A stretch of 64,000 bases of DNA from positions 16,321,433-16,385,432 of the forward strand of contig OX457036.1 of the NCBI GenBank assembly GCA_949752735.1, given 5' to 3'. Below, one piece after another: positions 1-9,986 of this stretch (position 1 is its first letter; every line of letters begins with the position of its first letter). This DNA is from Lumbricus terrestris (taxonomy: Eukaryota > Annelida > Clitellata > Crassiclitellata > Lumbricidae). The translations under genes and the position numbers were made by a program. A model generated the notes under the pieces. The model was not told the origin of the DNA and did no database searches. It worked only from the letters and a program-made list of their open reading frames with translations.

Positions 1-850
1 GGGCAGAAACAGCGTCAACGCCAGCAGACGACAACAACGGCAGACGATAAATGTTAGACAGCGAAAAGATGGCGAAGGAAGAAGACGTAGATTTCTGAGC
101 GAGAACGGCCATTAGTCAAACGTGGCGTTCTCGTCGGTAATTCAGAAGATCTGACGGTGAATTGGGTGTGGAAGGCGACACGCTGTCGGCCTGTCCCACT
201 GGTGAGACTATAAGTCCTTGGGAACAGAGATACCAGGGCGTGTCGAACGAAACTTTGCGAAGTTTGAGGTGACACTTGCGAGTGAACTGTAATTCGACAT
301 CGGGAGAAGGTCGATTCGGAACTGCAATTGCGATTGGAGTTCGACGGCAGAAGAAAGGGGCGAAACGACAACAAGACGAGGTCGAAAGGACGTACAAGCA
401 ACGAGAAGCTACCGTTGCTTGTGAAGATTCAACGAGGCGGACGAAACTACAGAGTGCTGTGCCAGCTACAGCATTCTCCGTCTACACATCTACAGAAGAG
501 AATTGGGAACGACGGCAAGCAAGAAGAAGGTGACATTCCTTCCTCTTCGAACCTTCATTCCAATCCATACGAACTGAAGAACTTCTACATCTACGCTGGA
601 GAAGTCCAACGTGGAAGATAAGAAACAAGCTATAATATTCTTAGATAATACGCCACAAATAAGTAGATAAGATTATTGATTGTATTTTACTGTTTGATAT
701 TGTTTTATTATAATATAATCTTTAAACGAATCTCAGCTACATTTGTTTTAGGTCCTAGCTCATTCTAATATTGATCACCCGAAAGCCTCTGAGCATAAAG
801 TTCCCTATTAAAACTAGATTTAAAACCCTAGATTTTGATGGTCGGTGACA
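1..850 (+). repeat. 5' LTR (partial, lacks first ~202 bp)
   Basis: Matches 6014-6863 with no difference seen. It ends in GGTGACA at 850, with the CA expected of an LTR 3' end, and the two copies diverge at the next base. Short open frames on both strands here recur identically in the 3' LTR and look incidental. Confidence 0.92.
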
Positions 851-854
851 TGAG

Positions 855-873
855 TGGGTGCCCATGCCGGGAT
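855..873 (+). other. candidate tRNA primer-binding site
   Basis: Four bases after the 5' LTR comes TGGGTGCCCATGCCGGGAT. Its reverse complement has the layout of a tRNA 3' end: CCA, a discriminator base, a seven-base acceptor strand, a five-base T-stem strand ending in GGC, then the A-T-C of the T loop. The start in TGG is typical. I could not assign the priming tRNA with confidence. Confidence 0.6.
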
Positions 874-1188
874 AAAAGTCAGTAAAGATTTTAGTCAGTA
901 AAGATTTGAATCAGTAAAGATTACTGTCTTTTGAACAGTATTAGAAAAGCTTTGAACAATTATAGCTAGGAGATTGTTAGAGACTAAATCTGAAATTGTA
1001 GATTGAAGATACTGCAGTAGGTTGTATGAACTACTAATCTCTAATAGTTTAATAGATTAGTTGTTGTTGTGGAACTGAATTGACACTTTGCAGAATTGAA
1101 CAATTTCTATTTGTTAGAAATTTAAATAGCGCACATAGTTGCCAATATTTTTGTGATAAGTTGCTAGTCAGCAAGTAAGACAGTAAGT

Positions 1189-4100
1189 ATGTCTGTCAGT
1201 GATTTCGAAGCTTGGTTGGAAATTGCCAAACGAATGAACATGGAAGGGGACGAGACACGTGCCTTTGTCAAAGAAAGACAGGCAGAGTGGAGACAAGATA
1301 GAGCGACTGAGAGGGAGATCGCCAAAGAGATGAAATTAGCTGAAGCAGCAGCAGAAGTCAAGAGACTTGAGATAGAAGCAAGAAAGCAGAGATGGAAGCT
1401 GAAGCAGCAGCAGAAACGAGAAAAGCCGAAGCAGAGGCAGCAGCGAGAAAAGCTGAAACAGAAGCAGCAACGAGAAAAGCTGAAGCAGAAGCAGAAACGA
1501 GAAAAGCTGAAATAGAAACAAGAAAAGCTGAAACAGAGGCTGCAATGCAAGCAAAGAAGGCTGAAGTGGAATTGGAAGCAATCAGGAGTGCTGAAGCAGA
1601 AGCCAGATTGAATCGTGAAGCAGCAGAAGCCAGAGAACAGCGCGAACACCAGCTAGAAATAAAGAGACTTGAAGCACAAGTGAGGATGCGTGAAATTGAT
1701 TCAAGAGGGGAACAGAACCGAGAGCACGAGAATGACTACATGAGGATCGGTGATGGTCAACAACAGGGAGATCACCGAGAAAGTAATAAAGGAATCAGAA
1801 ATATCAAATTTCCTATATTCAACGAGTCAAAGGATTGTTTAGATGCCTACTTGTTGAGATTCGAGAGAACATGTGTGGCGTATGAAATCAGAAAAGAAGT
1901 TTGGTCGTTAACGTTAGCGAGACATTTGGAAGGCAGAGCACTGGAAGTATACCAAAGGTTGTCTGCAGATGAAGTGCAAGATTATGAGTGTTTGAAGACT
2001 CAGCTTTTGAAGAGATTTCAACTGACTGAAGGTGGTTATCGAAACAAGTTCAAAACCAGTAAAATGGAATCAGGAGAGACACCTTCTAGTTTTGTGCATA
2101 GATTGAGGAGGTACATGCAGCAATGGTTAGCACAAGCGGGATTTGAAAGAACTTACGAAGGAGTGGAAGATCTTTTGTTGAAAGATCAGTTTTACCTGAC
2201 ATGCAGTGCTGAACTTCGTATGTTCATAAAAGAGAAAGGTAAGATGAGTTTGAAGGATATGTTGGTTTGTGCGGAATCACACATTGAAGCGCACGGTTAT
2301 AAATACAGCGAGCAGTCTGCAAAACCAGATGTGAAATTTCATAGCGACAGGTTGAACGGTAGACCGTTTGAACACAGACCCAAGGAACAGTCTGGGTACA
2401 ACCTGAACAGGAGTAGAAGTGATGTGAAGATAAATCAGGGTACACATCAAAACCGAGGATTCAGCAGGGAAAGAGAAATTGCAACTGGACATAAGATTAC
2501 TTGTTTTTTTTGTGGAGAACAGAACCATAAGGCATATCAATGCCCAAAGAAAAACAGGGGTACATTTAAACACACTGCAGCAGCAGTACAAATATTCGAA
2601 AGTCGAGCACACTTGGTTAAGCCAGAAAGTGAAATACAGAGAGTGGTTGAAGTTACAAGAGGAGAACAACAGATGAAACAGGGTGAACATAATAAAATAC
2701 CACCAAGGTACATGGCAGCCAGTGCAATGGTGATAAAAGACAATGATGGATGTATTAGCCTTGAAGACAAGAGTGAATACCAAGTGACAGTTAATGGAAA
2801 CACAGTGGGATGCTTATACGACACAGGCGCAAGTTGTTGTATTGTAAAACGTTCTTTGATAAATGAAGAAGCGTTGACTGGAGAAGAAACACATTGTGTA
2901 TTAGTTGATGGGAGTTTAAGATGTTTCCCATTGGCTAAGGTGTATATCGAGAGTGAACATTTTAATGGTGAAGTACAAGCGATGGTGATGGAACAGCCAA
3001 TAAAGCCAGTAATAATTGGGAAAATCAAAGGATTGCAGTACATGGTTAAGGATGAAAGAACTGAGAGTGTGACAAATCATGAGCCAAAAGAAATAATTGA
3101 GAAATGTACTGAAGTGGAAAACAAAGGAATATTGAATAGAAAAACAGAACATGAAGAAAGACCTATTGGTGCAAAGAAAACAGTAAGATTTTCTGACGAT
3201 GTGATGAGGAATCAAGATGAAAAATTAATGACAGTAGCAGTTGTGGAGACTAGAGCAGAAGCTAAAAAGGTAGCAAAATATAGACCATTGAAAGTTGAGG
3301 AGATGCCGAACTTGAATGTGTCAGTAAAAGAGATACAGGAGTTGCAGAGTCAAGATGAAACTATGACGAAACAAATGGAAAGAGCAATTGAATGGGATGG
3401 CAACGAAGACAACTTCAGAAATAAACCATTGAGATTGGTAGAGACGTGCGATAAATATTTAATCACAGGTGGAAGAAGTGAATTGAATAATAGTCGTGTA
3501 AATCAGAATAAATGGTGGAAGCAAAAGGTAGACTGGAGAAATGGTGAGAATAGAGATAAGTCTAATGAGACCCAGTCTAGAAGATCAAATGAGTGGATGT
3601 ATGGAAGATACAAAGAGAATCCAAATGTGGATAGGAGAAATACAAGGTGGAACATGGGTGACACAAATAGGTGTAACTGGAAAAACTATAGACATGTGAT
3701 GAGAGAGTCTAGTAGTGATTATGGAGTTAGGTATGAGAGACCTAGTGATTTAAATTGGAGATTTAGAAGTGGAAGAGATGAGAATAGAAGTCGTGGAAAC
3801 CATTGGAATAGTAGACCATGGTACAGAAGAGAACAAGGCGATAATTCTGGAAGAGGACAGAATGAGAATTGTAGAGGATACAATTATACGAGTAAATGGA
3901 AAAGTAGGTTATGGAATGACAGAGAATGGTCATGTCCTAACAGTAATGTAGAAAAGTGGAAAAGTAGTGAAGACTACAAAAGAGAATGTGGAGAAATGCA
4001 AGATGTCGAGACAGTGGCATGCATTTCAGCAGTTGTACACGATGGAAAAGTAGGATACAATGAGGAAGAAGAGATACTGGACTCGTATGTCAGTAAACAA

Positions 4101-4304
4101 AATGAAACAGAAGATGTTAAGTGGAAAACTGATGTTGATGCAGATGCATTGAGTGTTGAAGAGGAACACACAGATGAACTAGAAACAAAAAATGGCATCA
4201 CATTGAATTTGTACAAAAAGGTGAAAAGAGATACCGGTAGATTATTAGAGGTGGAAAGGAGGAACTATCAAAGCAGGAGAAAAGATGCTGTAGATAGAAG
4301 CTGA
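1189..4304 (+). pseudogene. Gag-protease polyprotein of the LTR element, frameshifted near its N terminus
   Basis: Gag packages element RNA and the protease cleaves the polyprotein. The natural start looks like ATG 1189 (MSVSDFEAWLE). That frame closes at 1515, while the adjoining frame is open from about 1383 to 4304 (970 residues from ATG 1392). The switch falls in an A-run near 1383-1385 where the repeated Arg-Lys-Ala-Glu coiled coil has lost one A, so it is a one-base deletion or an error. Numbering from 1392: Ala/Glu/Lys coiled coil to ~110, capsid core from ~137 with a SCAN-like stretch ~214-303, a CCHC zinc knuckle at C371, C374, H379, C384, and aspartic-protease DTGA at 477-480. After the protease, residues from ~680 form an unusual Trp/Asn/Arg-rich region then an acidic tail, instead of the expected reverse transcriptase start. 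Domain calls rest on visible motifs. Confidence 0.85.
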
Positions 4305-4763
4305 CAGAAGCTTGTGGAGAATATTTAATCAAGAGTGAGTGTAAATAGAATACAGTATGAGATAAGTGAAGTTGAGTTGCTTATTTTAAGTAGTTCAGTG
4401 AGTTATGTTAAGTGATAAGGTGAATTTTAGGATCAAGTGAGGTATTAGTAAAATTATTGTAGTAGTTAAGGACTAGGATGAGATTAATTTGACCATAGTA
4501 TCTGAGTGTAATGGTGAGTCACTTAGATAAATAGAAAAACAGTTGAGTGATGAGAAAGTAGTTAAGAGGAAATACTATATTCAGTGAGCTAAGTACTGTG
4601 GGTATTACATAGTTAAGATAATGAGATGTTTGTGAAATGACAAAGGTCATTCATTGTGAGAAATAGGATAGATGAATGCCATGTGTTGAGAAGGTAACAC
4701 ATATATAATAAGTAGAACTAAGTTAATAATAATAGTGAGTTAAGTGAGTCGAGGCAATGTGAA
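4305..4763 (+). other. non-coding spacer inside the LTR element
   Basis: Purine- and GT-rich sequence with many GTGAGT/AAGTGAG words and stops in all frames. It separates the Gag-protease frame from the reverse transcriptase fragment and occupies the place where the reverse transcriptase fingers would normally be encoded. Confidence 0.6.
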
Positions 4764-5654
4764 GCACCTTTTGGATTGATCAATAGTGCGTCAAGTTACA
4801 ACCGTTTAATCAGGAAGATTCTTCAAGGAACAGAAAATCTTGAAAGTTATGTCGATGACATTCTAGCGCATAATAAAGGATGGAGAGAACATTTGAAGAC
4901 ATTGGAGATATTTTTCGAAAGAGTGAGACAAGCGAATTTGACGTTGAAACCGAAGAAGTGTTCAATAGGATACGAAAAGATTGACTTTTTGGGACACACG
5001 TTAAACAAGGATGACATAAGTCCAAAGGAGAAATCAGTGGATAAAATAGTAGACATGCCACGTCCAAAGACGAAGAAACAAGTCAGGAGTTTTCATGGAG
5101 CGATAAATTATTATCGAAAATTCATACCACACTGTGCGGAAATCATGGCACCGTTAAGTGACTTAACGAAGAAGATAGCACCTGGAATAGTAGAATGGAA
5201 TGAAGAGCTGGAGGATAGCTTTACAAAGTTGAAGAACGAATTGGCAAAAGAACCAATTCTGAGACTTCCAAATTTAGAGAAGGATTTCATCCTACAAACT
5301 GATGCAAGTGGGAGTGGAATCGGATGTGTGATAATGCAGCAGTACGAGGGGACGAATCATCCCATAGCGTATGCGAGCAGGAAGCTGTTAGAGCGAGAGA
5401 GAAGATATTCTGTGGAAGAGAGAGAGTGCTTAGCAATCATGTGGGGTATAAGCAGGTTCGACCGATATCTTTGTGGAAAGACATTTACAATTGAGACAGA
5501 CCATTGCGGATTGCAATATATGAAAGAGGGTCGAATGAAAAATGCAAGGGTGATGAGATGGAGTTTGGCACTCCAAAACTATTCCTTTAACATTAGATAT
5601 ATTAAAGGGTCCGAAAATGTTATTTCCGACTATTTGAGTAGAGGGATTGTATAG
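4764..5654 (+). pseudogene. reverse transcriptase (C-terminal half) and RNase H fragment
   Basis: The frame opens at the RT motif APFGLINSA (4764), followed by the catalytic YVDD box (4848-4859), the thumb and connection, and a Ty3/gypsy RNase H with the acidic residues of TDAS (~5298), VEERE (~5415) and TDH (~5495). It ends shortly after a SENVISDYLSR segment, the usual end of the RNase H region. The RT motifs upstream of PFGL, including the first catalytic aspartate, are absent and there is no ATG at the start. The fragment cannot encode an active RT. No integrase follows; the 3' LTR begins about 160 bases later. Some lineages place integrase before RT, but none is seen there either. Confidence 0.88.
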
Positions 5655-5797
5655 TATAAGTTGAGATAGAGTAAATGAAGAAGTGTAAGCCAGTGAGTAA
5701 AGTGTATTAGTTGTCATGTCGTGTATAGTAAGTAAATTAGTTTACTAGGTTAGTTTGTTAAGTAGGTGAGTTTATTAAAGCCTGTAAACAGTCTTTT

Positions 5798-5810
5798 GAA
5801 GGAGGGGCAT
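5798..5810 (+). other. polypurine tract
   Basis: GAAGGAGGGGCAT sits directly before the TGTAGCGG start of the 3' LTR, the position and base composition expected of the plus-strand primer. Confidence 0.75.
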
Positions 5811-5811
5811 T

Positions 5812-6863
5812 TGTAGCGGTAGAATGCTTCTTATCAAACAAACCTATTAAATGATGCATTGTATAAGTATTAAATAAGTAAGAATTAAGCTAGACAATAT
5901 GTGGCGTATTGTAGATTATAATTAATATTACTTGTGGCATTAAGTTAGATAATAATAATAGCGCTACAACAATTCTTGAACACGCGCTACAACAATTCTT
6001 GATATACAACGGAGGGCAGAAACAGCGTCAACGCCAGCAGACGACAACAACGGCAGACGATAAATGTTAGACAGCGAAAAGATGGCGAAGGAAGAAGACG
6101 TAGATTTCTGAGCGAGAACGGCCATTAGTCAAACGTGGCGTTCTCGTCGGTAATTCAGAAGATCTGACGGTGAATTGGGTGTGGAAGGCGACACGCTGTC
6201 GGCCTGTCCCACTGGTGAGACTATAAGTCCTTGGGAACAGAGATACCAGGGCGTGTCGAACGAAACTTTGCGAAGTTTGAGGTGACACTTGCGAGTGAAC
6301 TGTAATTCGACATCGGGAGAAGGTCGATTCGGAACTGCAATTGCGATTGGAGTTCGACGGCAGAAGAAAGGGGCGAAACGACAACAAGACGAGGTCGAAA
6401 GGACGTACAAGCAACGAGAAGCTACCGTTGCTTGTGAAGATTCAACGAGGCGGACGAAACTACAGAGTGCTGTGCCAGCTACAGCATTCTCCGTCTACAC
6501 ATCTACAGAAGAGAATTGGGAACGACGGCAAGCAAGAAGAAGGTGACATTCCTTCCTCTTCGAACCTTCATTCCAATCCATACGAACTGAAGAACTTCTA
6601 CATCTACGCTGGAGAAGTCCAACGTGGAAGATAAGAAACAAGCTATAATATTCTTAGATAATACGCCACAAATAAGTAGATAAGATTATTGATTGTATTT
6701 TACTGTTTGATATTGTTTTATTATAATATAATCTTTAAACGAATCTCAGCTACATTTGTTTTAGGTCCTAGCTCATTCTAATATTGATCACCCGAAAGCC
6801 TCTGAGCATAAAGTTCCCTATTAAAACTAGATTTAAAACCCTAGATTTTGATGGTCGGTGACA
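5812..6863 (+). repeat. 3' LTR, full length (1052 bp)
   Basis: Runs from TGTAGCGG at 5812 to GGTGACA at 6863, giving TG...CA ends. The last 850 bp match the window's first 850 bp. The first 202 bp (5812-6013) have no counterpart in the window because the 5' LTR is truncated. Confidence 0.9.
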
Positions 6864-7424
6864 CTCACTCTGTTCAAATCCGGCCCGGTCGGTCGGTTTA
6901 TCAGAGATTAATTTCTCGGATCTTTACTGCGGGTGGCTCGGTCGCAATATAAACGTGGAGTGAGAGGTTGTACTCTGCCTCCGACACTTTTTCATTTTCG
7001 AAATGAAAAAGTGTCGTTAAGCCCGAAGTACTACTGCATGCAGCAGTTGAGTTCCGAGTCACAGTTAAGTCAGCAGTCAACCCGGGAGCTAGTCAGCAGT
7101 CGTCGTCGCAGTCGAGTGGAGTCGTCGCAGAAGAGAGACCGTCGTAGACGTCGTCGGCAGCAGCAGCAGTTGAAGCCGCAGTACGTCGTCTGCTGCCTCC
7201 GCTTGTAGTGCCCGCGTTCGTCGCGGTGGGGCGCCCCGTAGTCAGCCATTGCTGTGGGAGCCGCCATTTTGGTACATGACCATCCACTGCCGGAGTTTGA
7301 CCGTTTGCTGTGTGTTTCCTGTATACCTGCGGTCGGTTGAGGTGTGGAAGTGCGATTGCTGCAATAAATCGACAGAAAATATCTGGTGTCTTCGGGTCTT
7401 CGTACGGTAGGGGAGCACTGCTAA
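6864..7424 (+). other. GC-rich LTR-like or promoter-like sequence, unidentified
   Basis: Contains TATAAA-like sequence near 6948, a perfect hairpin at 6982-7016, CAG/GTC-rich triplet sequence and CAATAAA near 7363. The text resumes in similar style after the MITE at 7857. It resembles the LTR of another retroelement into which the young element inserted, but I found neither a second copy nor clear TG...CA ends. Confidence 0.35.
6982..7016. repeat. perfect 16-bp inverted repeat (hairpin)
   Basis: CGACACTTTTTCATTT (6982-6997) is followed by the three-base loop TCG and its exact reverse complement at 7001-7016. Confidence 0.9.
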
Positions 7425-7856
7425 GAGGCCGTCCATAAAGTACGTCACGCTATTTTTGACCATTTTTGACCCCCCCCTCCCCCCTGTCACAAACTGTCAC
7501 AAGTCTCGGACCCCCCCTAAAGTACGTCACACTTTCGAACAATTTTTTTAAAGTAACCATTTACCTAACCCTCTAAACTCTAGGATACTATCCCTAATCC
7601 CTCTGATAGTGACGTATGTCCCTAAACGCTTTGATAGTGACGGGAAATCAACTTTTATCCCGCCAGGCCAGGTTTCAGACACGCCTGGCCGGGCCGGGTC
7701 GGATTTTAGGTACTAAGAACAAAAAATATAATAAAGAATTTAAAAAATAAATGTGTGACGTCACACATGGCCTGACCCCCTTCCCCTGTCAAAAACTGTC
7801 ACACTTTCCTACACCCCCTCCCCCCCTGGAGCGTGACGTACTTTATGGACGGCCCC
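7425..7856. mobile_element. MITE, PIF/Harbinger-like by TAA duplication
   Basis: The terminal inverted repeats are about 27 bp and differ at one position; the shared core is GGCCGTCCATAAAGTACGTC. TAA flanks both ends (7422-7424 and 7857-7859) within a longer CTAAG match. C-rich runs and CTGTCAC words follow each end internally. It encodes nothing. The superfamily rests on the 3-bp TAA reading and is tentative. Confidence 0.75.
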
Positions 7857-9269
7857 TAAGCCCTTCGAAAGACGACGGAGGCCGGACTTGCGCCCATCTG
7901 GAGCGACACGCAGGTCTTACCACCTGGTGGGAGAGATTGCCATCCCCTCTCCCTATCAGCCGCTTGGACGCGGGCGGTTTTCCGTAACAATATCACTCAA
8001 ATTCATTCTTAAAATATCGCTCATTTTATTTGGGACCTATATTATGAAACAAATGCGGTGTCAGTAGATATAAAATATACTTTACTTTTTAAAACATATA
8101 ATGTAATCAATTATGAGTTGTGAGAGCGAACGCCATATACGTGCATGGACAAAATGTAAGTGACTGTAAAGCAAAGGTCATACTAAAATTAATGGACATC
8201 TACTCTTGAGATGGCGGGATAAAGATTCAAGGGGAAACTACTGTGGGTATGGGAATGGGTGGCACAGAGAAAGATGCCGGGTATATGTCCAGAAGGAAAT
8301 CTCTTATGTCCATCTATCATTAGGGGGGCACAAGTTGGATCTGGCTACTTACTTCCTTCCCCCCCCACGTGGCAAGTAATGATGGGTGCGAATGTGAGGG
8401 AAGTGCAGGGAAACATTTATGTGAGTGTTAAGCAAATGTTAAATTAAATGAAGATTTACCCTATGTTATGACGGGGATGGATTGTTTGGGGGATTTACCA
8501 GGAGGAAGTACATGGTAGATGCTGGGGAATACAGGGAGAAAACGTTCAGGAGGAAATCTTCTATATTCGACTTTATGGCCCAAATTGAAAGCAGTCTGCT
8601 TACATTCCACCCCCATGGCGTAGTAGGCCCTGGCGGGGCATACCCTTCTGAAAGTCTGCCCACAGAAAAAACTATGTTTCGAAATAGAGTCTCCCGGTCG
8701 GATCTATTTAAGAATAAATTCTCCCAACATCCGGAGACAGTGTCAGAAACAAAGTCTTCGGAGGGAGAGAATATTTAATCCCCGCTGAAATAAAGTCTCC
8801 CCACTTAATGTCAAATAAAATACAGCCACCTAGATGCATAGCTAAACAGGTTAAACCGCTAATTTACATTGCTAAACTATTTAACACAAACTTACATTCC
8901 AAATTATTAACTGCTATCTCAGAAAAATCTGATGCAGCGATTCCATCAGGGAAACTCTGATTTGGAGGACTTTATATCGGGGTCGGGGAGACTTTTTATC
9001 GTGGCACGGGCGCTAAGGCCTCGAGTCCACTGGTTGTGGTTGGGGCCTCAATTTGAAAGGGTCTTCAAATTAAACTGGTCATTGCCTATTTGCGTGCCGG
9101 TTGTAAACCTCAATGCCGTGTACCACAGAGGTGGAGGCAAAGTAAGGCGGCGTGTTTGGGGGTCGATGGGTGAGTGGTATGGGAGAAAAAGTGTGGTGGG
9201 AGTAGCAGTGGGGATGGGTGAAGTGAGGGTGGGAAGTAGGGGTTTAGCCGGGAAAGGGGCTAATCCTAA
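7857..9269 (+). other. no recognisable gene
   Basis: The first ~130 bp continue the LTR-like sequence interrupted by the MITE. The rest has several GAGTCTCC/GGAGACTTT-like words (8690-9000) and only short, unconvincing open frames. It may be the body of the Helitron-like element ending at 9299; I saw no 5' terminus. Confidence 0.3.
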
Positions 9270-9299
9270 ATTCTCGGGCAGCGCCGGGTACCCAGCTAG
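9270..9299 (+). mobile_element. Helitron-like 3' terminus
   Basis: An imperfect hairpin (CTCGG-loop-CCGGG) is followed by TACCCAGCTAG and then T, which fits the Helitron rule of a short hairpin before CTRR with insertion at T. Similar ends occur at 17330-17357 and, inverted, at 54676-54703. Confidence 0.5.
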
Positions 9300-9817
9300 T
9301 ATATCTATACAGGTATAGGGCCTACGAGTAATCATTGTTTTGATCTCAACCAATAGAACTTGTTTCGTAAAATCCCGCCGAGATATAGGCTAGTTCAAAG
9401 ATTATTTGGAAATTGCATTATCCTTCGAATTTTTTTATGTAAAAATTGTCAAACAAAGAGAGTGCTGAGTTACGAAAGACCTAATCAATTATATTATCGA
9501 ACACTAGGCGAGATTGCTACTTTCAAACAAAGTCTTGCTGACAAAGCGAGGACGGCTACGTCAACGGACGAGCGCGAATAGTTCATTGAGGCGTGTGATT
9601 GTCACATCGGTGGTGATGTCTACTAGAAAATATTAATGACAACATACTGCCACCACATGCTGGTAAATACGGAGATGCCGCTACCAATGAGTGCAAGTTT
9701 ATTATGAAATCGCCACAACATTATCGAAAATCAATCTATCTGAGTGATTCTCTTCAAGTACAAAAGTGCTGAAGAAAGCGACTAAGGATTGGACATACCT
9801 TGAAAGAAGACTCACTC
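9300..9817 (+). other. no recognisable gene
   Basis: Unique-looking sequence between the Helitron-like end and the first foldback element. A 73-codon frame (9360-9581) shows no recognisable motif. Confidence 0.4.
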
Positions 9818-9830
9818 TTGAGAAAGGTGT

Positions 9831-9986
9831 CACGACAACTGGTTCACAGACAACTGGTTCACCGACAACTGGTTCACCGACAACTGGTTCACGGACAACT
9901 GGTTCACGACAACTGGTTCACGACAACTGGTTCACGACAATTGGTTCACCGACAACTGGTTCACCGACAACTGGTTCACGACCAAT
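9831..9986 (+). repeat. left outer 15-bp array of foldback 1
   Basis: Ten units of 14-15 bp with core GACAACTGGTTCAC. The linker base between units varies (none, A, C or G), and one unit carries AATTGG instead of AACTGG. That order of variants is mirrored in the right arm. Confidence 0.9.

Larger units (their letters stand above)
1..6863 (+). mobile_element. Ty3/gypsy-type LTR retrotransposon, non-autonomous, 5' end cut by window
   Basis: Two direct repeats (1-850 and 6014-6863) lie at a constant offset of 6013 bases; I saw no mismatch or indel when reading them side by side. The full 3' LTR starts at 5812, so about 202 bases of the 5' LTR lie outside the window. Between the LTRs are a candidate primer-binding site, a frameshifted gag-protease frame, a spacer without coding sequence, a reverse transcriptase-RNase H fragment and a polypurine tract. 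No integrase motif was found. Identical LTRs imply very recent insertion, so this defective copy was probably mobilised in trans. The target-site duplication cannot be checked because the left flank is outside the window. Confidence 0.9.

Noticed and set aside
54..621. Overlapping open frames on both strands in the LTRs (repeated at 6067-6634)
   Set aside because: They lie inside identical LTRs, on both strands at once, with no recognisable domain.
6933..7208. 91-codon frame rich in Arg/Gln/Ser
   Set aside because: Produced by CAG/GTC triplet-rich DNA; no domain and no splice support.
8932..9353. Frames of 128 and 101 codons on opposite strands
   Set aside because: G-rich low-complexity sequence overlapping on both strands; no motif.
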